In this document: piece by piece, positions 1 to 9,938 of the stretch | Layout of the letters: each line of letters opens with the position of its first letter | Numbering within the stretch: the stretch's first letter is position 1 | Source: Sulfuricella sp. | GTDB lineage: Bacteria; Pseudomonadota; Gammaproteobacteria; Burkholderiales; Sulfuricellaceae | Reading direction: 5' to 3' | Length of the DNA: 9,938 bases | Assembly: GCA_019911785.1 (NCBI GenBank) | Contig: JAIOJM010000413.1 | Coordinates: forward strand, 1 to 9,938 | Position numbers and translations under genes: made by a program | Notes under the pieces: generated by a model | The model's database searches: none | What the model saw: the letters and a program-made list of their open reading frames with translations, nothing else | Told to the model about the DNA's origin: nothing

Positions 1-1536
1 GTGGCGCACCACATCCCACTCCCAGCAGAAGTTCTCCATGAACTGGCTGGGCAGTTCCACCGCATCCCACTCCACCCCGCTGATGCCGGACACGCCCAGA
101 TCCTCGATGCGGGTGAGCAGGTGGTGCAGGCCGTGGCCGAACTCGTGGAACAGGGTGATCACCTCGTCGTGGGTGAACAGCGCAGGCTTGCCGCCGACCG
201 GGGCGGAAAAATTGCAATTCAGGTAGGTCACCGGCACCTGGATCGCGCCGTCTTTCCTCCTCCGGGCGATGGCATCGTCCATCCAGGCGCCGCCGCGCTT
301 GTGGTCGCGGGCGTAAAGGTCGAGGTAGAACTGGCCTACCGGCTCGCCCTTGCTGTCGCTCAGGGTGTAGAAACGCACATCGCCGTGCCACACCGGCGCC
401 GGGGTTTGCCTGATGCTCAGGCCGTAGAGCGTTTCCACCACCTTGAACATGCCGGGCAGCACCACGGTTTCCGGGAAATACTGCTTCACCTCGTTATCGG
501 AGAAGGCATAGCGCTTGAGGCGCAATTTTTCCGCCGCATAGGCCGCGTCCCATGCCGCCAAGTCGGCCAGGCCCAGCTCGTCGCGGGCGAATTCCGCCAG
601 CTCCCTGAAATCCCGCTCGGCGTAAGGTTTTGCCCGCCGGGCCAGATCGTTGAGGAAATCCAGCACCTGCTGCGGCGACTGCGCCATCTTGGTGGAGAGC
701 GAAACGTCGGCGTAATGATCGAACCCCAGCAGCCGCGCCGCCTCACGGCGCAGCCTGAGGATATCCGCGATCAGCCCGGTGTTGTCCCAGTCCATTTTGC
801 CGAAATCGGAAGCACGGGTCACGTAGGCGCGGTAGATCTGCTCGCGCAGGCCGCGGTTATCCGCGTACTGCATCACCGGCATATAGGAGGGCGCACGCAG
901 GGTGAACTTCCAGCCCGGCTTGCCGCCCTTCTGCGCCGCTTCGCGCGCCGCCTGCAAGGCATCGGCGGGAATCCCGGCCAGCTCGGATTCGTTCTCGACG
1001 AACAGGCCGAAATCATTGGTCGCATCGAGCAGGTTTTCCTCGAACCGGGCCGACAGCGCCGACAGCTCCTCCTGGATCGCCTTGAAGCGCGGTTTCTTGT
1101 CCTCGGCCAGTTCCGCGCCGCCCAGACGGAAATCGCGCACTTCGTTGTCGATGATCTTCTGGCGCGGGGCGGACAGCGCCTCGAATTCCGGGGCGCCGCG
1201 CAGCGCCTTGAATTTCCCGAACAACGCCAGGTTCTGCGAAAGGTCGGCGTAGTAGGCGGTGATCTTCGGCAGATTCTCGTTGTACACCTCGCGCAGTTCC
1301 GGGCTGTTCATCACCGCATTCAGGTGCGAAACCTGGCCCCAGGCGCGGGACAGGCGCTCGTTGGCATCCTCCAGCGGCTGCACGAAACTGTCCCAGGCCG
1401 GCGCACCGGCTTCCGCCGCCAGCCTGTCCACCAAGGCGCGGTTTTCCGCCAGCAGGGCGTCCACCGCAGGGGTGACGTGTTCGGGTTTGATTTCGGGGAA
1501 ACGGGGCAGGCCGGAGAAGTCGAGCAAGGGATTCAT
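1..1536 (-). CDS. prlC: Oligopeptidase A (M3 family zinc metallopeptidase), 3' end outside window
   Basis: This gene encodes a cytoplasmic zinc endopeptidase that degrades short peptides, including cleaved signal peptides in the E. coli homologue. The minus strand reads continuously from ATG at 1536 to the window edge: 512 residues, beginning MNPLLDFSGLPRF. The family is usually about 680 residues, so roughly 170 C-terminal residues lie beyond position 1. The M3 signature HEFGH is at residues 464-468, with zinc ligands H464 and H468 and catalytic E465. The third ligand is expected at E494 in VELPSQ, matching the glutamate 25 residues after the second histidine in thimet oligopeptidase. The long alpha-helical N-terminal half is typical of M3 enzymes. 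The ATG has no strong Shine-Dalgarno sequence. The gene is divergent from the carbonic anhydrase-like gene. The family is clear; prlC/opdA rather than a close M3 relative is inferred from overall likeness. Confidence 0.93.
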   Translation of the reverse strand, partial: MNPLLDFSGLPRFPEIKPEHVTPAVDALLAENRALVDRLAAEAGAPAWDSFVQPLEDANERLSRAWGQVSHLNAVMNSPELREVYNENLPKITAYYADLSQNLALFGKFKALRGAPEFEALSAPRQKIIDNEVRDFRLGGAELAEDKKPRFKAIQEELSALSARFEENLLDATNDFGLFVENESELAGIPADALQAAREAAQKGGKPGWKFTLRAPSYMPVMQYADNRGLREQIYRAYVTRASDFGKMDWDNTGLIADILRLRREAARLLGFDHYADVSLSTKMAQSPQQVLDFLNDLARRAKPYAERDFRELAEFARDELGLADLAAWDAAYAAEKLRLKRYAFSDNEVKQYFPETVVLPGMFKVVETLYGLSIRQTPAPVWHGDVRFYTLSDSKGEPVGQFYLDLYARDHKRGGAWMDDAIARRRKDGAIQVPVTYLNCNFSAPVGGKPALFTHDEVITLFHEFGHGLHHLLTRIEDLGVSGISGVEWDAVELPSQFMENFCWEWDVVRH

Positions 1537-1609
1537 GGGTAAGGTCTCTGGTTAGGCGAAACGGGAACGGATTATACTACGGGCATTCACTCCATATTGG
1601 CCCGGGATC
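1537..1609. promoter_or_regulatory. Divergent promoter region with overlapping -10 hexamers
   Basis: The 73-base gap between prlC and the carbonic anhydrase-like gene contains attatactac at 1571-1580. On the minus strand this gives a perfect TATAAT (1576 to 1571), correctly oriented for prlC. On the plus strand it gives TATACT (1573-1578), correctly oriented for the other gene. The two hexamers share four bases, so one AT-rich element may serve both directions. No good -35 hexamer is visible at 16-18 bases on either side. The promoter call rests on the -10 matches and the divergent layout. Confidence 0.5.
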
Positions 1610-2161
1610 ATGCAAAATCAAGTCGGCACCAACATCGCCCCCTATCAGGGCAGAACCCCGAAAATCGCCGCCTCGGCCTGGGTCCACCCCAGCGCCCAGG
1701 TCATCGGTGACGTGGCAATCGGCGAACGCGCCTCGGTGTGGTGCAACACGGTCGTGCGCGGCGACGTGAATTTCATCCGCATCGGCAACGAAACCAACAT
1801 CCAGGACCTGTGCACCCTGCACGTCAGCCACCGCCGCCCGGACAACCCGGGCAGCGGCGCAGCGCTGATCATCGGCGACCGGGTGACGGTGGGCCACAAT
1901 GTCATCCTGCACGGCTGCGAGATCGGCGACGAATGCCTGATCGGCATGGGTGCTATCGTGATGGACAAGACCGTGCTGCAGCCGCGCGTGCTGCTGGGTG
2001 CCGGCAGCCTGGTGCCGGAGGGAAAGGTGCTGGAGAGCGGCTGTTTGTATCTTGGCCGGCCGGCCAAGCTGGTGCGCGCGCTGACCGAAGAAGAGTTGGC
2101 GCACCTCACCTACTCCGCGGCACATTACGTCAGGCTGGCGGGGAGCTACCGGCACGGCTAA
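1610..2161 (+). CDS. Gamma-class carbonic anhydrase family protein (YrdA/PaaY-like)
   Basis: This is a 183-residue left-handed beta-helix protein of the gamma-carbonic anhydrase/LbH family. Repeated hexapeptide-like turns (for example VIGDVAIGERASVW and LIIGDRVTVGHNVILHG) run through residues 30-140. The three zinc-binding histidines are visible as H71 (TLHVSH), H96 (VGHN) and H101 (ILHG). R50 and D52 in VVRGDV, and Q65 and D66 in IQD, match the conserved polar residues of the archaeal Cam enzyme. The protein ends in a helical C-terminal segment, as family members do, and probably forms a trimer with zinc at the interfaces. Many bacterial relatives keep the metal site but have weak or unproven CO2-hydrating activity, so the substrate is uncertain. 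The ATG at 1610 follows a weak GGGA. The gene is transcribed away from prlC, probably alone, since the next real gene starts 254 bases later. Confidence 0.9.
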   Translation: MQNQVGTNIAPYQGRTPKIAASAWVHPSAQVIGDVAIGERASVWCNTVVRGDVNFIRIGNETNIQDLCTLHVSHRRPDNPGSGAALIIGDRVTVGHNVILHGCEIGDECLIGMGAIVMDKTVLQPRVLLGAGSLVPEGKVLESGCLYLGRPAKLVRALTEEELAHLTYSAAHYVRLAGSYRHG

Positions 2162-2172
2162 GAATAGCCTAA

Positions 2173-2325
2173 CTATTCATACCAAGAAAAATTGGTCGCC
2201 CGGAAAGAGCGCAAATCTCCGGGATTCCTGCATCACAAGAAATGGAGAGAACCCTACGCACGCAGAGCACCATCGGCGCAGAACGGGACACCCTGATTGC
2301 CCATATTGAAAAGCTACCAAAATAG
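2173..2325 (+). pseudogene. Possible 3' remnant of an unidentified gene
   Basis: After a TAA at 2170-2172 a frame stays open for 50 codons and ends at TAG 2323-2325. An internal ATG at 2242 would give a 27-residue tail. The tail (RDTLIAHIEKLPK) has the charge pattern of an amphipathic helical protein end, and I could not assign it to a family. It lacks a proper start and ribosome site, so if real it is a leftover C-terminus. Around it, 2162-2415 holds a short hairpin (GAATAG/CTATTC, 2162-2178) and a TACAAT hexamer (2336-2341) that could be a -10 for the dinD fragment. A strong TAGGAGG at 2359-2365 has no start codon at a usable distance, another hint of decayed sequence. This call is tentative. 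Confidence 0.25.
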
Positions 2326-2608
2326 GCGCATACGGTACAATCACTATTCACTGTGCCTTAGGAGGCCGGAACAAGCTCACAGGGGTAGCCGTATCAGGAA
2401 AAGGGATGCCACAGAATGACAGATAAACAAGTTCCTACCATCGCAGGCCAATCGTTTGAAGACCTCAAAAAAACCAATGACTATGGGGCCGAGCATTGGA
2501 GCGCCCGTGACCTGCAATCCTTGCTGGGGTATGGCCAGTGGAGACGCTTCGAGGATGCCATCAAGCGGGCGATAACCTCCTGCGAACAATCTGGAAACAA
2601 TCCCGACT

Positions 2609-2636
2609 ATCATTTTGCCGGCGCCGGCAAAATGAT
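2609..2636. repeat. 28-base perfect palindrome inside the dinD-like fragment
   Basis: The sequence is perfectly self-complementary about its centre between 2622 and 2623. Each 14-base half reads ATCATTTTGCCGGC toward the middle, where the core is GCCGGCGCCGGC. It encodes the conserved-looking residues HFAGAGKMI of the BRO-N domain, so protein constraint accounts for part of it. A perfect 14-base arm with no spacer is nevertheless unexpected by chance. Confidence 0.85.
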
Positions 2637-2720
2637 CGAACTTGGCAAGGGCGGGGTGCGCGAAGTCGAGGATTACCAGCTCTCCCGCTTTGCCTGCTAC
2701 CTCATCGCCCAGCGGGAAAA

Positions 2721-2745
2721 TGTGGGAGCGGCCTCCTGGCCGCGA
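2721..2745 (+). repeat. REP element, single copy upstream of RAYT
   Basis: The unit is head GTGGGA followed by the stem-loop GCGGCC-TCCT-GGCCGC (2728-2743) and a trailing GA. It is identical over 23 bases to the two copies at 3241-3263 and 3279-3301. It supplies the last codons of the truncated dinD frame. Its stem ends nine bases before the RAYT start codon, so it occupies the RAYT translation-initiation region. Confidence 0.9.
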
Positions 2746-2752
2746 TAACCCA

Positions 2753-3223
2753 ATGTTTTCCCATAGCGGCGATCTGCGCAAAGGCCGCTTTTCGGAAGAG
2801 GGGCGGATCTATCTTCTGACGACAGCGACATGGGAACGCTTGCCACTTTTTTCTGACCTGATGCTTGGCCGCGTTGTGGTACAGGCAATGCGTTTTCAGG
2901 AATACGAAGATCGTATCGAGGGGCTGGCTTTTGTTGTCATGCCTGACCATCTGCATTGGCTGGTTGCCTTGCAACATCAGGTAACGCTGTCGGCAGTGAT
3001 GAAGTCGGTAAAAAATTACTCCGCTAGACAGATCGGCAAAATTCAGAGGGAGCGCGGTGAGCCGGGACACCCGCATATCTGGCAAAATGGATTCCATGAT
3101 CGTGCCTTGCGTAAGGAAGACGATATGCTGGCCGTGGCCCGGTATATCGTTGCCAACCCGTTACGCGCCGGCTTGGTGAAAAGAATCGGGGATTATCCTT
3201 TGTGGGATGCAAAATGGATGTAA
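2753..3223 (+). CDS. REP-associated tyrosine transposase (RAYT), Y1/HUH family
   Basis: This 156-residue protein is a single-strand DNA nuclease of the Y1 (IS200/IS605-like) superfamily that in other bacteria recognises and cleaves REP hairpins. The HUH pair is H66-x-H68 in VMPDHLHWL. By comparison with the E. coli REP transposase, where the nucleophile lies in DYIYINP, the catalytic tyrosine is Y131 in ARYIVANP. WQNGFHD (residues 110-116) and NPLRAGLV (135-142) are further family signatures. The N-terminus (SGDLRKGRF) looks like the usual RAYT start, supporting ATG 2753. In-frame upstream sequence overlaps dinD and the REP. No Shine-Dalgarno is seen. The dinD fragment stops four bases before this ATG, so translation may be coupled to it. 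The protein appears full length with all catalytic residues, so it may be active. Confidence 0.92.
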   Translation: MFSHSGDLRKGRFSEEGRIYLLTTATWERLPLFSDLMLGRVVVQAMRFQEYEDRIEGLAFVVMPDHLHWLVALQHQVTLSAVMKSVKNYSARQIGKIQRERGEPGHPHIWQNGFHDRALRKEDDMLAVARYIVANPLRAGLVKRIGDYPLWDAKWM

Positions 3224-3240
3224 TTATTGGGAAAAGCTTG

Positions 3241-3301
3241 GTGGGAGCGGCCTCCTGGCCGCGAAAGCCATTGATTTTCGCGGCCAGGAGGCCGCTCCCA
3301 C
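3241..3301. repeat. REP inverted pair (BIME) between RAYT and mod
   Basis: Two exact copies of the 23-base REP unit lie in opposite orientation, at 3241-3263 (plus) and 3279-3301 (minus), heads outward. The inverted match extends three bases inward to 3266 and 3276. Each arm can fold as its own GCGGCC/GGCCGC hairpin, or the two can pair as one 26-base-pair stem with a nine-base loop. The pair fills most of the 99-base gap between RAYT and mod and ends 21 bases before the mod ATG. It could act as a transcription attenuator, an mRNA stability element or a RAYT target. No T-tract follows, so it is not a classical terminator. Confidence 0.93.
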
Positions 3302-3322
3302 AATTGAATCCGGAAACATGAA

Positions 3323-5215
3323 ATGACCGACGACAACAAACTCCCTCTCGCCACCCCCAACCCTGCCGATGACCTGCTGGCGCAACTGCGCGAATCAGCG
3401 CCGCGAATTTTCAGCGAAGGCAGGATCGACCTCGACAAACTCAAAGCCGCGCTGGGCGAGCATATCGACCCGCGCATCGAGCGTTACAGCCTCAACTGGG
3501 CAGGCAAGAGCGACGCCTTCCGTAACGTGCAGCAACCCTCCGTCGGCACCCTGCTGCCGCAGCCCGACGAAAGCTTGGACTGGGACAGCACCGAAAACCT
3601 CATCATCGAGGGCGACAATCTCGAAGTGCTGAAGCTCCTACAAAAGCCCTACCACGGCAAGGTCAAGATGATCTACATCGACCCGCCGTACAACACCGGC
3701 AACGAGTTCATCTACCCTGACAACTACCGCGAAGGGCTGGACGACTACCTCCGCTATTCGGGGCAGGTGAGCGACGAAGGCATCAAGCAGAGCACCAACA
3801 CCGAGACCAGCGGGCGTTTCCATTCCAAGTGGCTCAACATGATGTACCCGCGCCTGTTCCTCGCCCGCAACCTGCTGCGGGACGACGGCGTGATTTTCGT
3901 CAGCATCGACGACAACGAGGTGCATAACCTGCGGATGCTGATGAATGAGGTGTTTGGGGAGGAGAACTTTGTTGCACAGGCTGTTTGGCAGAAAAAAACA
4001 GGGGCGGGTGCTCATAGTAAAGGTTTTATCGTTCTGCACGAATACGTTCTCTGTTATGCAAGGCACTTGGGACCTGACTGGGACTTGGTTGCACCAATGT
4101 CCACGAAGACAAGAGCTATGTATAACAAACGTGATGAACACTTTAATCGTTTAGGCCCATATGCCACTTGGCCGCTTGACACAACCAGTATGGATGAACG
4201 AGCGAACCTGCGGTTCCCGATCTACTATCAGGGACAAGAGATTTGGCCTCGTAAACAATGGCTATGGTCAAAGAATAGAGTTGAGATCGCTCAGCGAGAA
4301 AATAAGCTTATTTTTAACTTTGACAAAAAAAACGGTACGTGGTCAGTTCGCTTCAAGGGTTACTTGAATGACTTAGACGGGGTGGAGAGGCTTGGAAAGC
4401 CCACATCATTATTTGTCGGACCTTATACCCAAGAGGGTACCAAAGACTTTTCCGAGCACTTCGAGCGAGATGTATTCCCTTTTCCCAAGCCAATCGGGTT
4501 AATAAAAAATCTCCTCTCGATGAGGGTATCTGGTGCCGACACCAATGATGAAAACGCACAGCCCGATATTATCCTGGATTTTTTTGCCGGATCAGGTACA
4601 ACTGCCCCTGCGGTACTTGAACTTAACAATGAAGACGGCGGCAACCGCAAATTCATCCTCGTCCAACTGCCCGAGAAAACCGACAATCCCCAATACCCCA
4701 CCATCGCCGACATCACCCGCGAGCGGGTGCGGCGGGTCATCGCCAAACTCAACCAAGCCGACGCGGGCCAACTCAACCTCGCAGGCAAGGCCAGGCCAGA
4801 CCGAGGCTTCCGCGCCTTCAAACTGTCGTCCTCCAACTTCAGGATATGGGATGCGGCGCAGGCCAGCACGGAAACCGACCAACTGGCGCTGCAATTGCAG
4901 CACTACACCGATAACGTGGACGACGCGCGCGCCCAGCAAGATATCCTGTTTGAGCTGATCCTCAAAGCGGGGTTGCCACTGGCGGCCAAGGTGGAGCAAA
5001 TCGGGGTCGAGAGCAAGCTCGTCTTTTCCGTAGCCGATGGACAATTGCTGATCTGTCTGGAAAACCCCATCACCCAAGCCGTGCTGCGCGGCATGATGGC
5101 GCGGGAACCGCAGCAAATTCTCTGCCTCGACACTGCCTTCCACGGCAACGACCCGCTCAAAACCAATGCCGTGCTGGAAGCCAAATCGCACGGGATCGCG
5201 TTCCGCACGGTTTGA
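3323..5215 (+). CDS. mod: Type III restriction-modification methyltransferase (Mod)
   Basis: This 630-residue protein is the DNA adenine-N6 methyltransferase and recognition subunit of a type III R-M system. It methylates the recognition site using S-adenosylmethionine and guides the Res subunit. The catalytic motif DPPY is at residues 120-123 (IDPPYNTGNEF), and the AdoMet-binding DFFAGSGTT begins at D419. The order catalytic-before-AdoMet marks the beta class used by type III enzymes. Residues about 210-410 between the motifs form the likely target-recognition domain; that DNA is distinctly A+T-richer than its surroundings and uses different codons. The C-terminal part (from about residue 500) probably contacts Res. 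The start at 3323 is preceded by GGA at 3312-3314. A two-codon frame, ATG AAA TGA (3318-3326), overlaps the start codon. Res follows after 13 bases, so they form an operon. The target site cannot be read from sequence. Confidence 0.93.
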   Translation: MTDDNKLPLATPNPADDLLAQLRESAPRIFSEGRIDLDKLKAALGEHIDPRIERYSLNWAGKSDAFRNVQQPSVGTLLPQPDESLDWDSTENLIIEGDNLEVLKLLQKPYHGKVKMIYIDPPYNTGNEFIYPDNYREGLDDYLRYSGQVSDEGIKQSTNTETSGRFHSKWLNMMYPRLFLARNLLRDDGVIFVSIDDNEVHNLRMLMNEVFGEENFVAQAVWQKKTGAGAHSKGFIVLHEYVLCYARHLGPDWDLVAPMSTKTRAMYNKRDEHFNRLGPYATWPLDTTSMDERANLRFPIYYQGQEIWPRKQWLWSKNRVEIAQRENKLIFNFDKKNGTWSVRFKGYLNDLDGVERLGKPTSLFVGPYTQEGTKDFSEHFERDVFPFPKPIGLIKNLLSMRVSGADTNDENAQPDIILDFFAGSGTTAPAVLELNNEDGGNRKFILVQLPEKTDNPQYPTIADITRERVRRVIAKLNQADAGQLNLAGKARPDRGFRAFKLSSSNFRIWDAAQASTETDQLALQLQHYTDNVDDARAQQDILFELILKAGLPLAAKVEQIGVESKLVFSVADGQLLICLENPITQAVLRGMMAREPQQILCLDTAFHGNDPLKTNAVLEAKSHGIAFRTV

Positions 5216-5228
5216 GCGGGATGGCCCC

Positions 5229-9633
<4,405 letters not shown>

Positions 9634-9647
9634 GCTACCTTAATGCT

Positions 9648-9682
9648 CCCTCGCCCACTGGGGGAGAGGGCTAGGGCGAGGG
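9648..9682. repeat. Inverted repeat just after pgm
   Basis: CCCTCGCCC at 9648-9656 is exactly complementary to GGGCGAGGG at 9674-9682, with a 17-base loop, starting 14 bases after the pgm stop codon. It resembles the dispersed CCCTCGCCC-type intergenic repeats common in Proteobacteria. It could slow or end transcription of pgm, but there is no T-tract after either arm, so it is not called a terminator. Confidence 0.6.
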
Positions 9683-9693
9683 GTAAGAGGTGG

Positions 9694-9938
9694 TGCGCTT
9701 CGCGCAGAATTTTAGGTGCCGGGGGCAGCCCGGCGGGCTGGTTGCTTTCTTTGAACGGCCAAAGAAAGTAACCAAAGAAAGCCGTCCCTATCCACCGCCC
9801 CTTCGGGGTTCCCTGCGTTGCTCGCCAAGCCGGGCTGCTGCGGAACTCGCGCTTTGCGCTCAAACAGTCCTCGCCGAAATCCCCCGGCCCGGCTGCGCTG
9901 CTCGGCGGCGGACCAAGGGGACCACAAATCAACCCAAC
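9694..9938. repeat. Hairpin-rich intergenic repeat sequence, no convincing gene
   Basis: This stretch contains a string of short inverted repeats. They are TGCGC/GCGCA (9694-9706), CAGCCC/GGGCTG (9726-9740) and CTTTCTTTG/CAAAGAAAG (9745-9768, nine pairs and a six-base loop). A CCCC-TTC-GGGG hairpin lies at 9798-9808. CCAAAGAAAG occurs twice, at 9759-9768 and 9772-9781. From memory, CTTTCTTTG-type blocks of this sort recur between genes in many beta- and gammaproteobacteria and are often wrongly annotated as small proteins. A minus-strand frame of 146 codons crosses it and enters the pgm 3' end but shows no family likeness. The region continues past the window edge. Confidence 0.5.

Larger units (their letters stand above)
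2416..2748 (+). pseudogene. Truncated DinD-like / BRO-N domain protein
   Basis: The first ~107 residues resemble the N-terminus of DNA-damage-inducible protein D and other BRO-N proteins: SFEDLKKTN, then WSARDLQSLLGY, a KMIELGKGG segment and DYQLSRFACYLIAQ. The E. coli DinD protein is about 270 residues; here the match stops after LIAQ (about residue 103). The frame then runs through REP sequence (reading VGAASWPR) to TAA at 2746-2748. The missing part is not found downstream, so this is a gene broken by the REP/RAYT module or by an associated deletion. The start at 2416 is preceded by GGGA at 2403-2406. No LexA box of the CTGT-N8-ACAG form is visible upstream. DinD-type genes are often found near R-M loci, so this may be a relic of an earlier defence locus (inference). 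A 110-residue peptide could still be made. Confidence 0.75.
2721..3302 (+). mobile_element. REP/RAYT module (transposase gene flanked by REP palindromes)
   Basis: One REP copy (2721-2745) immediately precedes a RAYT gene. A head-outward inverted REP pair (3241-3301) follows 17 bases after its stop codon. All three copies share the same 23-base unit exactly. A RAYT bordered by its own REP family is the standard arrangement of these domesticated IS200/IS605-like systems. The left border coincides with the point where the dinD-like gene loses homology. The right border is unclear: no target duplication and no resumed dinD sequence is visible, so the exact mobile unit is inferred. Confidence 0.55.

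Noticed and set aside
1..1542. 513-codon open frame on the plus strand
   Set aside because: It is antisense to oligopeptidase A, which carries HEFGH and full family likeness. The open antisense frame follows from G/C-ending codons and has no recognisable domain.
2351..2420. Possible LexA/SOS box upstream of the dinD-like fragment
   Set aside because: CTGT and ACAG tetramers occur but never as CTGT-N8-ACAG.

Overview
The window looks like a G+C-rich proteobacterial chromosome, most likely betaproteobacterial (inferred from protein style, gene neighbourhood and the REP head sequence; not proven). Conserved housekeeping genes lie at both ends. Between them is an accessory stretch holding a type III restriction-modification (R-M) system, a REP-associated transposase with its REP palindromes, and gene debris.

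Left (1-2161): the N-terminal three quarters of oligopeptidase A (prlC/opdA, minus strand) runs off the left edge. It is transcribed divergently from a gamma-class carbonic anhydrase-like gene. The 73-base gap holds overlapping -10 hexamers on the two strands.

Centre-left (2162-3322): a possible 3' gene remnant is followed by a DinD/BRO-N type gene cut off after about 107 codons. The cut occurs exactly where a REP palindrome and a RAYT gene (Y1/HUH single-strand transposase) begin. A REP inverted pair (BIME) follows the RAYT and ends 21 bases before the methylase start codon.

Centre (3323-7928): an apparently intact type III R-M pair, mod (beta-class adenine methyltransferase) and res (SF2 helicase/translocase with a PD-(D/E)XK nuclease), separated by 13 bases. 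A second, diverged REP pair lies inside res in frame. It adds about 17 codons just ahead of the Walker A motif without breaking the frame. The middle of mod, the likely target-recognition domain, is clearly poorer in G+C than its flanks, which suggests exchange of that domain.

Right (7929-9938): a full-length eukaryotic/PGM1-type phosphoglucomutase with a TGn-extended -10 promoter. After it come about 300 bases of hairpin-rich repetitive sequence with no convincing gene.

The point of greatest interest is the relation between REP elements and the R-M operon. REPs end one gene, form the leader of mod and have become coding sequence in res. Base-pair-preserving substitutions between copies support real hairpins.
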